DNA of 64,000 nt from Niabella sp. (GCA_017744795.1 JAGIAQ010000005.1:3969-67968); one strand, 5' to 3'. Counted from the stretch's first letter, positions 48,647-57,673 are shown. The notes: generated by a model not told the origin, from the letters alone. Made by a program: numbers and translations.

Positions 48647-48904
48647 TTATCCCAGATTATATCTGATACGCAATAATTGCGCTTCGTCAGGACTTAGGTA
48701 TTTAATTATTGAGAATGCAGTGCGTGATTTATTAGGCTGCACAAGGCTTATTTTACCGTCAGGATATTCCAGGAAACATTTATCATCCTCCAAATCTCTG
48801 CTGTTGATCATAAAAGGCAATCCTTTAGATAACCTTGCTGTTCTTAAATTTCTTACAGCCTGATTGGCTCTCTCCACAACAATTTTAGTGTTTCCCAGTG
48901 CCAT
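48647..48904 (-). CDS. Probable antitoxin of the zeta-like toxin
   Basis: An ~85-residue basic protein ('MALGNTKIVVERANQAVRNL...') ending 5 bp before the ATG of the zeta-like kinase and on the same strand. Small size, position and the partner's family point to a toxin-antitoxin operon. The sequence 'LPFMINSRDLEDDKCFLEY' resembles small proteins found upstream of Bacteroidota zeta-like kinases, by my recollection. The ORF track starts 15 codons earlier (48949); the ATG at 48904 is preferred because the extra residues look like leader sequence, but this is uncertain. Confidence 0.7.
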   Translation of the reverse strand: MALGNTKIVVERANQAVRNLRTARLSKGLPFMINSRDLEDDKCFLEYPDGKISLVQPNKSRTAFSIIKYLSPDEAQLLRIRYNLG

Positions 48905-48981
48905 AATAGTTGATTTAAGTATTTTTAAAATGGAGTGATTTTTGTTCATCCTGTAGCCGGCACATCCCGCATCTCAGGAAA

Positions 48982-49368
48982 TCATTTCTTCCTTAACGAT
49001 GGCTCAATGGAGTTCTTCCATTTTTTAAATTCGTCGTCATTCAATATCTTTTTCAAACGGGCATCCCGATCTGCAAAAAGTGCTTCATTCTGTTTCCGGA
49101 CGCTTTGGTAATCCTGCTGCTGCAGTCCCTGGGCCAGTGGGGAGGAAGGGCCCTGAATATTATTACGGAGTTTTTCCTGGGCAGTATAGAAATCGGTAAA
49201 AACACTTTCCAGGCTGCTTTTTTTCGATTTGTCCGGCTTAATCGCCTCATCAAATTTTTCTAAAGTAGCGGATACTTTATCGCTGACAGATTCCTTTTGC
49301 GCCTGTGCTGGTTTGCAAACACTCAGAAAAAGTCCTATTGCCAGGATCAGTCTCAATCTTGCTCTCAT
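48982..49368 (-). CDS. Exported Spy/CpxP-like small protein
   Basis: A 128-residue protein with signal peptide 'LILAIGLFLSVCKPAQAQ' and a highly charged, helical mature part ('KFDEAIKPDKSKKSSLESVF', 'DARLKKILNDDEFKKW') reminiscent of Spy/CpxP-type periplasmic proteins, where a terminal 'L..EEF..W' helix is common. It is the last gene of the run sigma factor - TM protein - CpxP-like - this gene, so it probably belongs to that envelope-response unit. Not a firm family assignment. Confidence 0.7.
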   Translation of the reverse strand: MRARLRLILAIGLFLSVCKPAQAQKESVSDKVSATLEKFDEAIKPDKSKKSSLESVFTDFYTAQEKLRNNIQGPSSPLAQGLQQQDYQSVRKQNEALFADRDARLKKILNDDEFKKWKNSIEPSLRKK

Positions 49369-49446
49369 GTTACTAAATTATATTAAAAACCAGGAGTTAT
49401 CTACCCATAGAGGCTTTTTGCCTGTGCATAGGTTGCAAGGCAGCCA

Positions 49447-49932
49447 TTATTTAGGCGGCGGCCCGCCCCCGGGGCGTCCGGGACGTCCCTGCCGGATCAT
49501 TTTTTTCATTAATGAATCATATTTGGGCATTTGCTCTGGTGTGCAGATCTGTCTGGTTTCTTTAAGATGCTTAAAAATATTGATCTCAACTCCCTTTTGA
49601 AGGGTGGCAATGGAGTCTGCCAGGATATTAACGGCGCTGTCCGAAACGGAAGTCTCTTTGGTAAGGTCAAAAATCTCCTGTTTTATTCTGCGGATATGCT
49701 CCATATCCGCCTTGGCGGTGGCCCAGTGCTTTTCTTTCAATACGTTAAACTGTTTTATCTGATCATCAGAAAAACCTACTTCTTTTCGCAGGACGTTGGT
49801 AAATCCGTCTTTTTTATGCTCATCCGGACCTTTCTTTAAAAAAACAAAAGTGTACACCAGTAAAGCGATATTGGTAATTAACAGGATGATAATTACAAAT
49901 AATAAGGACTTGCTTCGCGATGTAGGGTTCAT
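49447..49932 (-). CDS. Membrane-anchored periplasmic sensor-like protein (Spy/CpxP, heavy-metal-sensor type)
   Basis: 161 residues: a single N-terminal TM helix ('LLFVIIILLITNIALLVYTFVF'), then a helical periplasmic domain with 'LRKEVGFSDDQIKQFNVLKEKHW' and 'TPEQMPKYDSLMKKM', the usual layout of Spy/CnrX-type sensors, and a glycine/proline-rich tail ('GRPGRPGGGPPPK'). It starts 6 bp after the anti-sigma candidate. In CnrYXH-like systems such proteins sense metals or misfolding and act on the anti-sigma factor; this is the inferred role. Confidence 0.82.
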   Translation of the reverse strand: MNPTSRSKSLLFVIIILLITNIALLVYTFVFLKKGPDEHKKDGFTNVLRKEVGFSDDQIKQFNVLKEKHWATAKADMEHIRRIKQEIFDLTKETSVSDSAVNILADSIATLQKGVEINIFKHLKETRQICTPEQMPKYDSLMKKMIRQGRPGRPGGGPPPK

Positions 49933-49938
49933 TTCTTT

Positions 49939-50265
49939 TTATCTGTTTAAATCGTAACTGGTATAGGATGCCAAAATAGAGTTTTCGTTCTGCAGGATCT
50001 CGGCTGTAGAATTAGAGCTGATGATCGTTTCCTCCTGTTTGGCGTTCGAATGGATCATGAAAAATAAGTTGGTGCCGATAATTGCAATAAAGCAACAGGC
50101 GATCACTATCGGCCGGGCAATAAAAGAACCCGCTTTGGTCCAGAAATTAGCCTCTTCATTGTTCAGCCGCGCCATGACTCTTGTGTACATAAAAGGGCGA
50201 GCCTCAGCCTTTTGGATACCATCAAAGCTGTTTAATATGTCTTCTATGTTGTTATTGTTATCCAT
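49939..50265 (-). CDS. Single-TM anti-sigma factor candidate
   Basis: A 108-residue protein: a cytosolic N-terminal ~60 residues ('NIEDILNSFDGIQKAEARPF', 'YTRVMARLNNEEANFWTKAG'), one TM helix ('PIVIACCFIAIIGTNLFFMI') and a short periplasmic tail. Position directly after an ECF sigma gene and the one-TM layout are typical of anti-sigma factors. No ZAS zinc motif is seen, as in the short CnrY type. ATG 50265 is preferred to the upstream 50277. Confidence 0.75.
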   Translation of the reverse strand: MDNNNNIEDILNSFDGIQKAEARPFMYTRVMARLNNEEANFWTKAGSFIARPIVIACCFIAIIGTNLFFMIHSNAKQEETIISSNSTAEILQNENSILASYTSYDLNR

Positions 50266-50323
50266 GTGTAAACACATTTTAGAATAATCTGATCACAATT
50301 TATTTTAAAAATTACAGTACTGT

Positions 50324-50932
50324 TTAGTCATTTGACGTTTTTTTTTCTGTTTTCTTTTCGGGGCTGTAGTGATATCCCTTTTCTAATATTTTCCGGAGAT
50401 TGTTTTTGGCCCGGTGCAGCAGGGATTCGATAGACGAAACCGATGTTTGCAGCACTTCGCTTACCTCCTGGTAACTTAACCCCTCCACCTTATTTAAAAT
50501 AAAAGCAACTCTTTGATTTTCAGGTAGTTGATCGATTGCCTGAAAAAGGATCGACGCATTTTCTTTTTTATCATACACCACGCCGGGATGTTGAAAATCC
50601 GGCGGGTTAATGACAATTTCGCTATCGTCGCCAAAAATGCTGCGGATAAATCCAAACCGTTTCTTCCGCTTTTTCTTGCGCTCAAAATCCAATGACTTGG
50701 TGGTCGCAATGCGGTAGATCCACGTGGAAAGTTTGGATTCTCCTTTAAAAGCTCCGATGGACTGGTACACCTGCACAAATACATCCTGGGCGATGTCTTC
50801 GGCATCTTCTTCACTCTTTACTATGGACAGGCAGGTGTTATACACCATATTCTGGTAGCTGTCAACCACGTGTTTAAACGCAGTTTCGCTACCTGCCTTA
50901 AGTTCCTGTACCAGTTTTTCTTCATTGAGCAA
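50324..50932 (-). CDS. ECF-type RNA polymerase sigma factor
   Basis: A 202-residue sigma-70-family factor. Region 2: 'YQNMVYNTCLSIVKSEEDAEDIAQDVFVQVY' style sequence with 'STWIYRIATTKSLDFERKKKRKKR'; region 4: 'LPENQRVAFILNKVEGLSYQEVSEVLQTSVSSIESLLHRAKNNLRK'-type HTH. The basic tail is lysine-rich. It heads a leftward operon with an anti-sigma candidate and two Spy/CpxP-like exported proteins, so it probably directs an envelope-stress or metal response. An outer-membrane barrel gene lies just upstream on the same strand and could be a target or part of the unit. Confidence 0.95.
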   Translation of the reverse strand: MLNEEKLVQELKAGSETAFKHVVDSYQNMVYNTCLSIVKSEEDAEDIAQDVFVQVYQSIGAFKGESKLSTWIYRIATTKSLDFERKKKRKKRFGFIRSIFGDDSEIVINPPDFQHPGVVYDKKENASILFQAIDQLPENQRVAFILNKVEGLSYQEVSEVLQTSVSSIESLLHRAKNNLRKILEKGYHYSPEKKTEKKTSND

Positions 50933-51076
50933 TGTAAATAACAGTTATTCCGGCACGATATTACTAAAAAAAAACGGTGTGGGCGCATACATTACTATTC
51001 CCTGCAAAACATTTTAACAGCAATGCCTCCAAAATCAATCGTCGCGCCCTTGCGCCTTTGCGGTTAGGCAAAAAGG

Positions 51077-53932
51077 TTAAAACATTCGTCCGCCACCACC
51101 GCCGAAGCCACCCCCTCCAAAGCCACCACCGCGGGGCATACCGCCACCGGGAGGTCCGTCGCGCCATTCGCGGTGCCGGAATTCGCCATCAGAAGAAGAG
51201 GCCTTGGCTTTACCAATATTTTTCAGCTTATAGGTAAACGTAAGCATGAAATATTGCTGCAACACGCGGGTGTTGGCATCGGTAATAGAGTTATCAGCCG
51301 TTCCGATGGTTCGGGTAATACTCTGATTTTGCTTCAGGATATCGAAGGCCGACAGTCGCAGTTCGGCAGCCTTGTTTTTCAGGAATTTTTTACCAACGGC
51401 AGCATTCCAGAGCCAGAAACGCGTGTTATAGCCTTGTGATAATCCGCTGTAGATCTGTGAAGTAAGGTCGTTCTGGATAAACCAACCGCTTTTGGACAAC
51501 AGGTTCAATTGTACACCCGGTGCCTGGTTGAAATAATTGGTTCTGGAAACAGATCCCTTACTATTCAGGTTGTTGCTGGAATTATTGTAATTGGTATTGT
51601 AGGACAAATTGAAATCAACATACTCGCTTATATTGCTGCTAAGGGTAATGCCGCCGCTGTAATTATTAGTAGTGGTATTGCCAATGTTGTTATTGAAAGA
51701 GCCAGGCGTTGTGGCATAGCTATAACCACCGGTAAGGTTCAGGTTTGTTTTTATAAATTTAAGCGGCATAGAGTAAATAAAGAACGAGTTCAGGCTTTTG
51801 TATCCGTTTAAATTGATCGGTTTTGTGTAGGTAATACCTTCTTTAAGAGTAGTGGCGTTAACAATATAATCATTGGCGGTCCTGAACATGATGTTCGCAA
51901 TAAAGCTCTTGCTGGTTTTGGTATTGGTGTAGGTATAACGCAATGCTCCAAAGTTAGTATAGGATTGTTTCAGATTGGGATTACCTGCAGAAATGTATAA
52001 TTTATTGGTACTGTCCACAATGTCCTGCAACTGGCTGATGGACGGGAAATCAGTGCTGGCGCGGTAAAACACCCGGATATTGCTATACAAACCGATCTTT
52101 TTCATCCAGCGCAGATTAGGCAAAAAGGAGGTAAAAGACTGTCCCACAGAGCCCGGGATCGGATATACCCGATCACTGATCAGCCTTGAGTTCTGAACGT
52201 TCACACCCACAAAAAACTGGTTGTCGCGGCCCCGGCCCAGCCGGTAGTTGATGCCGCCGTTATTGGTAAGGATCTGGTTTTTGAAGGTATTGGATAAGCC
52301 CGGATCGAAAAGAGTATACTCTGTTCCGTCATAATCGTAGGTTTTCTTGTCGGCCTGGTTCTTTTGCACGCCTGTGGTGTATTCCAGCTCCAGCATCCCT
52401 TTTTGTCCAATGGGTTCGGTATAAGAAAGACGGCCACTGATGTTGGTACCCTTGGTTGGGTTATTTATATAGCGATTTGCATCAGTAATAGAATTCTTTT
52501 TGTAGTCGATGGTGTATTGCTGGTTGTAACTATAGCCTTCATTTTCTGAATAAGTTGTTTGAAAAGAAGCCGACAGGGTCCGGCCTCTTTTGCCAAAGGA
52601 GTGGCGGTACATTAAATTGTTACCGATATTATAACCATCTCTGTGATAACTTCCGTTGGCTGATTGATAGTTTATGGAATCGCCCTTATTATCTATAGAT
52701 TGCGTGAGATCGTTGCTGGTTCCGTTATAATTCTGTATCCCGATCGAGGGAATAATAAAAATACTATTGCTGGAATCGATCTGGTATTCCAGTCGCATAT
52801 TGAACCGGTGGTTGTTGTTGTTAGATGATGATGTGCTGTTGTCGTACGTAAACTGGGTAGAGTCAGTTCCAAGGATCGTTTGTTTTACGCTATTGGAAGT
52901 GGTGAGGTTATTGGCATTATTAAATACATAACTGGCGCTTACATTAATCTTCTTTCCCCATTTGTCGCTATAATTAAGGGCAAACATATTTACCTTATTA
53001 ATGCCCTGGGCCTGCCCGGAGTTTCCGCCGCCTCCACGACCGCCGCGGCCGCCACCGCCTCCACCCAGCACACCCAGCAGGTCCTGGTCGCTGAAGTTTT
53101 TGGCATTGATATTATTGAAGTTGCCCACAACGGAGATCCGCCGGTCGCCATTGAAGATATTGATATTACCACCGGCGTTATAGGTATTATTCGTACCCAG
53201 GCCCCCAAATATTTTTCCAAACTGTGCATCGCGCATACCGCCGCCTCTGGTAACAATATTTATTGCTTTAACCGAGTTTCCATCGTCAAAGCCCGTCAGC
53301 TGGGCCTGGTCGCTCATGCGGTCGTACAACTGGATCTTATCAACCACATCCGCCGGCAGGTTCCGGATGGCCATCGTAGCGTCATCGCCAAAAAAATCTT
53401 TCCCGTCTACGGTCACTTTTTTTACCTGTTCGCCATGGCCCGTCACGTTACCGTTCTTATCAACCGTTATCCCTGGCATTTTCTTGATCAGGTCTTCAAC
53501 AGTTGCGTCCGGATTGGTTTTGTACTGGCTGGCAGCGAACTGGGTGGTATCTCCTTTTTGAACCACCGGCGGCGCCGAAGCCACCACCACCACGCCGGCC
53601 AGGGTTGTGGTTTTCTTGGGAATATAAACATCGCCCAGGTCAAGATCAGGCATGCTGTCTTTGAGCGCCACATTTTGTTCCAGGTTTTCAAATCCCACAG
53701 AAGTAGCTTTTAGGATATAACTGCCTTTTGAAAGATTGCTGAATAAAAACTTTCCCTCTTTATCGGAAACCGTGGTTGCCTTTATGCTTGAGTCGGCGGC
53801 GTTCTTTAATTGAACAGTGGCGCCGCTAACGGTGGAGCCTTCCACAGGATCCATCAATGTTCCTCTTATAGATTGAGCGTTCGTAACAAAGCCCGTGATC
53901 ATCAACACAAATAAAATCCAAAAATGCCGCAT
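51077..53932 (-). CDS. Large outer-membrane beta-barrel protein (TonB-receptor-like, CarboxypepD_reg domain, Gly-rich segments)
   Basis: 951 residues from ATG 53932, which gives the signal peptide 'MRHFWILFVLMITGFVTNAQ'; the track start at 53953 adds 7 residues. A CarboxypepD_reg domain ('SIRGTLMDPVEGSTVSGATVQL') is followed by a plug-like domain ('DGKDFFGDDATMAIRNLPADVV', 'TGFDDGNSVKAINIVTR') and a long C-terminal barrel of the OMP_b-brl_3 type. Glycine runs occur after the plug ('LGGGGGGRGGRGGGG') and at the C terminus ('GGGGFGGGGGRMF'). No clear TonB box was seen. The ligand is unknown. Precedes the sigma gene by 144 bp. Confidence 0.9.
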   Translation of the reverse strand: MRHFWILFVLMITGFVTNAQSIRGTLMDPVEGSTVSGATVQLKNAADSSIKATTVSDKEGKFLFSNLSKGSYILKATSVGFENLEQNVALKDSMPDLDLGDVYIPKKTTTLAGVVVVASAPPVVQKGDTTQFAASQYKTNPDATVEDLIKKMPGITVDKNGNVTGHGEQVKKVTVDGKDFFGDDATMAIRNLPADVVDKIQLYDRMSDQAQLTGFDDGNSVKAINIVTRGGGMRDAQFGKIFGGLGTNNTYNAGGNINIFNGDRRISVVGNFNNINAKNFSDQDLLGVLGGGGGGRGGRGGGGNSGQAQGINKVNMFALNYSDKWGKKINVSASYVFNNANNLTTSNSVKQTILGTDSTQFTYDNSTSSSNNNNHRFNMRLEYQIDSSNSIFIIPSIGIQNYNGTSNDLTQSIDNKGDSINYQSANGSYHRDGYNIGNNLMYRHSFGKRGRTLSASFQTTYSENEGYSYNQQYTIDYKKNSITDANRYINNPTKGTNISGRLSYTEPIGQKGMLELEYTTGVQKNQADKKTYDYDGTEYTLFDPGLSNTFKNQILTNNGGINYRLGRGRDNQFFVGVNVQNSRLISDRVYPIPGSVGQSFTSFLPNLRWMKKIGLYSNIRVFYRASTDFPSISQLQDIVDSTNKLYISAGNPNLKQSYTNFGALRYTYTNTKTSKSFIANIMFRTANDYIVNATTLKEGITYTKPINLNGYKSLNSFFIYSMPLKFIKTNLNLTGGYSYATTPGSFNNNIGNTTTNNYSGGITLSSNISEYVDFNLSYNTNYNNSSNNLNSKGSVSRTNYFNQAPGVQLNLLSKSGWFIQNDLTSQIYSGLSQGYNTRFWLWNAAVGKKFLKNKAAELRLSAFDILKQNQSITRTIGTADNSITDANTRVLQQYFMLTFTYKLKNIGKAKASSSDGEFRHREWRDGPPGGGMPRGGGFGGGGFGGGGGRMF

Positions 53933-54140
53933 AATATTAGTTAATAGGTACATAAGGGCATTGGACGCTTAAAAAACAGTAAACTTTCGTATTTTATTTT
54001 TGTTATCATGCAAAATTGAAGCGATGATGCACGTTTTTATATGCAAATACGCATGAAACGGGCTGATTTGCATATAAAACATGTCTTTTAAGCGCAGTTT
54101 AAAAAAATGTCGTTTATTTTGCAGGACTTAAAAATTGACC

Positions 54141-54710
54141 ATGGAGTATAATAAGTTAGTAGCAGTTAGTGGATTACCCGGCTTGTTTGAGCTGATCAGC
54201 AGTAAGAATGATGGCGCTATTGTGCGTTCGTTGACTGACCAGACCACCAGGTTCGCCTCTTCCCGTATTCATCAGTTCTCGCATCTGGAGAGTATTGAAA
54301 TTTATACGGTGCGGGATAATGTGAACCTTGTGGATGTTTTTGACGCCATGAAAGCCAGCAGCACAGCGCTTCCTGATGTAAAAAGCGACAAAGCGATCAA
54401 AACCTATTTCCAGGAGGTTTATCCTGATATGGATTTTGAAAGGGTGTACACATCTGATATGAAAAAAATGGTGAAATGGTTCGACATTTTACAGAAGGCA
54501 GGAGTGGACATTAAGCTTACAGCGCCTGAAGCTGAAGAAGAAGCGGAGGTAAAAGAAGAAGTGGTTGAAGCAGAACCAAAGAAAAAGGCTGCTGCTAAAA
54601 CAAAAGAAGCAAAAACAGCGACGGCTGAAGAAAAAGCGCCTGCAAAAAAGACGGCCGCCAAAAAAACCGCTGCAAAAAAATCAGCTGAAGACGGAGCCGC
54701 TAAAAAATAA
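54141..54710 (+). CDS. DUF5606-family protein with histone-H1-like Lys/Ala tail
   Basis: 189 residues. The N-terminal ~130 residues match the Bacteroidota DUF5606 family: 'LVAVSGLPGLFELISSKNDG', 'IHQFSHLESIEIYTV' and 'FDILQKAGVDIKL'. From ~135 on the protein is low-complexity, first acidic ('EEEAEVKEEVVEAEPKKK') and then lysine/alanine-rich ('AKKTAAKKTAAKKSAEDG'), like histone H1/HU-tail repeats, which suggests DNA or RNA contact. Function is unknown. The ATG at 54141 is preferred over the TTG at 54135. A terminator follows. Confidence 0.88.
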   Translation: MEYNKLVAVSGLPGLFELISSKNDGAIVRSLTDQTTRFASSRIHQFSHLESIEIYTVRDNVNLVDVFDAMKASSTALPDVKSDKAIKTYFQEVYPDMDFERVYTSDMKKMVKWFDILQKAGVDIKLTAPEAEEEAEVKEEVVEAEPKKKAAAKTKEAKTATAEEKAPAKKTAAKKTAAKKSAEDGAAKK

Positions 54711-54730
54711 AAATTAATATAAAATAGTTG

Positions 54731-54762
54731 CGCGCTCCGCTTTGCCGGGGCGCGTTGTTTTT
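54731..54762 (+). terminator. Terminator after the DUF5606 gene
   Basis: CGCGCTCC - 8 nt - GGGGCGCG (one G-T pair) followed by TTGTTTTT, 20 bp after the stop codon. Confidence 0.8.
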
Positions 54763-54767
54763 ATTGC

Positions 54768-54860
54768 AGAGGGCGGCTAAAAAGCCGGGAATACGGGAAG
54801 ACGAAAAGATCTTGTTATCAATCGCTCAAAGCTTATCGTCTCACCGCTTTACCGGCCGGG
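54768..54860 (+). repeat. Dispersed repeat (second copy at ~29930-30020)
   Basis: Both copies share a 'GCCGGrAATnCGnGAAnACG'-like start, a mid-region with TATC and an end of 'CACCGCyTTACCGGCC'. It sits between the DUF5606 terminator and the M3 gene. Confidence 0.45.
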
Positions 54861-54889
54861 AAGTATTTTTATAAGTTACATTTTCTATT

Positions 54890-56611
54890 ATGAATTTAAA
54901 TGCAAATATTCAGCCGCAGGAACGCCGCTTCCTGGTAAAAGACTTTAAAGTAACCGATTGGGCCACACTTGAGCCTTATTTTAAGGAGTTGGCAGACCGT
55001 CGGCTTACGGCTAAAGCCGATTTGGATACCTGGTTGCAGGATATCAGCGAACTGGAAGCGGTGGTAAGTGAAGACGCCTGCTGGCGCCAGATCAATATGA
55101 CGCGGGATACCACCGACGTAGCGCTGGCGGAATCTTTTACATTTTTCATGACGGAGATCCAGCCCAAGATGCAGCCCTATGCCGATCAGCTGAATAGAAA
55201 ACTGATCGACAGTCCGTTTTCAAAGGAACTGACGGCGCCTGAATTTTTTACCTATTTGCGTAATGTAAAAAAGAATATCGACCTGTTTCGCGAAGCAAAT
55301 ATCCCGTTGCAATCTGAATTAGCGGTGGAAGCCCAGCAGTTCGGAATGATTGCGGGAAAAATGACGGTGACCGTAAACGGACAGGAATTTACCTTGCAGC
55401 AAGCGGCAAAGTTTTTGGAGAACCCGGACAGAAAATTAAGGGAAGAAGTGTATAGAAAGATCGGCGACCGCCGGTTAGAAGATAAAACAGCATTGGATGA
55501 ATTATTCAGTTCGCTGCTGAAAAAGCGCCACCAGGTAGCACTAAATGCGGGGTATGATAACTACCGCGATTATCGTTTTGCGGAACTCGGCCGGTTTGAT
55601 TATACAAAGGAAAACTGTTTCCAGTTTCATGAAGCCGTAAAACAGCATGTGTTGCCATTGGTAGATGAGATCTACAAACAAAAAAAAGCAAAGCTGGGGT
55701 TAGACACATTGCGTCCCTGGGATATAGATGCCGAGCCCGCAGGCATTGAGCCCCTGCATCCCTTTACCACCGGAAGCGATCTGATTGAAAAAGCGATCCA
55801 TTGTTTCACGGATCTGAAACCTTTTTTTGGAGATTGTCTGAAAACCATGAATGCAATGGGGCGACTGGATCTGGAAAGCCGCAAAGGAAAGGCTCCGGGC
55901 GGGTATAATTGTCCGCTGGCGGAAACCGGTGCTCCGTTTATTTTCATGAACGCTGCAGGCACTATGGATGATGTAACCACTATGGTGCATGAAGGGGGCC
56001 ACGCCATTCATTCCTTCCTGGCGCATCCGTTGCAACTGGCGGCTTTTAAGGAATACCCTACCGAAATAGCAGAAGTGGCCAGCATGAGTATGGAATTGTT
56101 CAGCATGGATTACTGGACCGAATTCTTTAAAACACCGGAAGAATTAAAACGGGCGCATGAGCAACAGCTGGAGCGGGTATTGACGATCTTCCCCTGGATT
56201 GCAACTATCGATAAATTCCAGCATTGGATCTACGAAAATCCGAATCACAGCATCGAAGAACGACGTGCAATGTGGAGAACAATCCTTGAAGAGTTCACCC
56301 CTGCAACCCTTGATACAACCGGACTGGATGATTACCGTAATTACAATTGGCAGCGTCAGCTGCATTTGTACGAAGTGCCTTTTTATTATATCGAATATGG
56401 GATTGCGCAATTAGGCGCCATCGGTCTTTGGCAACAGTTTAAGAAAAACAAAGATCAGGCTTTAAACAACTACATTAATGCGCTGAGCCTGGGTGGAACC
56501 CGCACACTGCCGCAGCTGTTTGAAGCGGCCGGGCTGCGGTTTGATCTTTCGCCCGACCACATCAAAGGACTGATGGCGTTTGTAAAAGGAGAACTGGATA
56601 AACTGAAGTAG
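54890..56611 (+). CDS. M3-family oligoendopeptidase (PepF-like)
   Basis: A 573-residue cytosolic zinc peptidase. The catalytic motif 'TMVHEGGHAIHSFLAH' (HEGGH near residue 366) and downstream 'YPTEIAEVASMSMEL' with the third ligand Glu identify an M3 enzyme of the oligoendopeptidase F type, which cuts short peptides. 'VTVNGQEFTLQQAAKFL' and 'RKLREEVYRKIG' in the N-terminal half are typical. No signal peptide. It is a single gene: an intergenic inverted repeat follows, then an oppositely oriented lipoprotein. Confidence 0.95.
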   Translation: MNLNANIQPQERRFLVKDFKVTDWATLEPYFKELADRRLTAKADLDTWLQDISELEAVVSEDACWRQINMTRDTTDVALAESFTFFMTEIQPKMQPYADQLNRKLIDSPFSKELTAPEFFTYLRNVKKNIDLFREANIPLQSELAVEAQQFGMIAGKMTVTVNGQEFTLQQAAKFLENPDRKLREEVYRKIGDRRLEDKTALDELFSSLLKKRHQVALNAGYDNYRDYRFAELGRFDYTKENCFQFHEAVKQHVLPLVDEIYKQKKAKLGLDTLRPWDIDAEPAGIEPLHPFTTGSDLIEKAIHCFTDLKPFFGDCLKTMNAMGRLDLESRKGKAPGGYNCPLAETGAPFIFMNAAGTMDDVTTMVHEGGHAIHSFLAHPLQLAAFKEYPTEIAEVASMSMELFSMDYWTEFFKTPEELKRAHEQQLERVLTIFPWIATIDKFQHWIYENPNHSIEERRAMWRTILEEFTPATLDTTGLDDYRNYNWQRQLHLYEVPFYYIEYGIAQLGAIGLWQQFKKNKDQALNNYINALSLGGTRTLPQLFEAAGLRFDLSPDHIKGLMAFVKGELDKLK

Positions 56612-56686
56612 TTAAACCATTGAGGCATTAAGACGCATTAAGCAGTTTTCTATTTTCTAAATATCCTTAACTTCTTAATGGTTTAA
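56612..56686. repeat. Inverted repeat between the M3 gene and the small lipoprotein
   Basis: TTAAACCATT (56612-56621) and AATGGTTTAA (56677-56686) are perfect inverted arms; inner GCATTAAG/CTTAATG-like arms extend the pairing. It may terminate both converging genes. Confidence 0.55.
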
Positions 56687-56699
56687 TAGTGACTAATTA

Positions 56700-56882
56700 T
56701 TACCGGTATTCATAATGTCCGCGTACCCAATGGGTGCCGCCATAATACCCGGTTACCCAGTGGCCCGGTACCCAAACCTGCCGGTGGGGGCCATAGGAGT
56801 AGGCTCTTACGGTACAGGAGTTCAGGGTGGTTATAAAGAATACCACAATCAATCCCCAAAAAAATGTTTTAAAAGTTTTCAT
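56700..56882 (-). CDS. Small lipoprotein with WxxGHW/Y repeats
   Basis: A 60-residue protein with a lipoprotein leader ('FFWGLIVVFFITTLNSC', lipidated Cys ~23) and an aromatic-, glycine- and histidine-rich mature part with 'VWVPGHWVTGYYGGTHWVRGHY': two W-x-x-GH-(W/Y) repeats. Such short YXW-type repeat proteins are frequent in Bacteroidota envelopes; the function is unknown. Too short for firm assignment but the leader and repeats make it credible. Confidence 0.75.
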   Translation of the reverse strand: MKTFKTFFWGLIVVFFITTLNSCTVRAYSYGPHRQVWVPGHWVTGYYGGTHWVRGHYEYR

Positions 56883-57133
56883 AGCATTTATTTTAACGGT
56901 TAATAAAGCGTACTTAATCCTATGGAATCTTTTGGGTTAAAAAAGTTTAAAGCCAGATTTTCCATAACCGTTAAAATCATTTTAAAAAGCAGCCATTTCA
57001 TATTTAGGGTTAGTTTGATTGGTGAAAAATGGCATCAAAAAATTTATCGCAATTGTAATGGCTAATTGTAAAAAAACATTCTTATATTAGATACGTTGGC
57101 AAACAATTTGCGCCATTTTTAAAAACATATTAA

Positions 57134-57649
57134 ATGAAAAAACTATTCTTTTTTCTTGTGGGTATTTCCCTGGTTATCGGCGCTGCCGCTCAAAATGATA
57201 TGAAGAAAAAGCCGGCAAGTCCGCCTGCCACTGTTTCAAAAACCATTAAATCAGGCGTGTCTGTTAAGATCGATTACAGTCAGCCTTCGGTAAAAGGCCG
57301 TACCATTGGTAAAGACGTGGAGCCCATGGACGGAAAGGTTTGGCGTGCGGGGGCCAATAAAACCACCTTATTTGAGATCAGCAAGGATGCTACCATCAAT
57401 GGCAAACAACTTACAGCAGGCAAATACGGCTTGCATGTACTTACCAATAATGGTGACTGGACCTTTATCTTTAATAAAAAATGGGATCAGTGGGGCACAG
57501 AGTACACCGAGGCCGATGATGCCCTGCGGGTAACGGTAAAAAGCACTAAACCCGCAAAATTTGCCGAAAAGCTGACCTATGTAATCGGTAACGACGGAAA
57601 AGTATCGCTTTCATGGGGCGATCATGAAGCAGTGTTTACTGTAAAATAA
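57134..57649 (+). CDS. DUF2911-family exported protein
   Basis: 171 residues. Signal peptide 'MKKLFFFLVGISLVIGAAAQ'; the mature part is the DUF2911 domain, with 'VKIDYSQPSVKGRTIG', 'GKVWRAGANKTTLFEISKD', 'LTAGKYGLHVLTNNGDWTFIFNK' and 'WGDHEAVFTV' toward the end. The domain is probably a periplasmic beta-sandwich of unknown function, very common in this phylum. It is preceded by ~250 bp without features and followed by a terminator, so it is monocistronic. Confidence 0.93.
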   Translation: MKKLFFFLVGISLVIGAAAQNDMKKKPASPPATVSKTIKSGVSVKIDYSQPSVKGRTIGKDVEPMDGKVWRAGANKTTLFEISKDATINGKQLTAGKYGLHVLTNNGDWTFIFNKKWDQWGTEYTEADDALRVTVKSTKPAKFAEKLTYVIGNDGKVSLSWGDHEAVFTVK

Positions 57650-57673
57650 ATAGTTAAAGAACTTTTTGGAGCG

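Noticed and set aside
52880-53713. 277-residue plus-strand ORF
   Set aside because: It is the antisense shadow of the outer-membrane barrel gene (51077-53932), whose signal peptide, plug and barrel are convincing.
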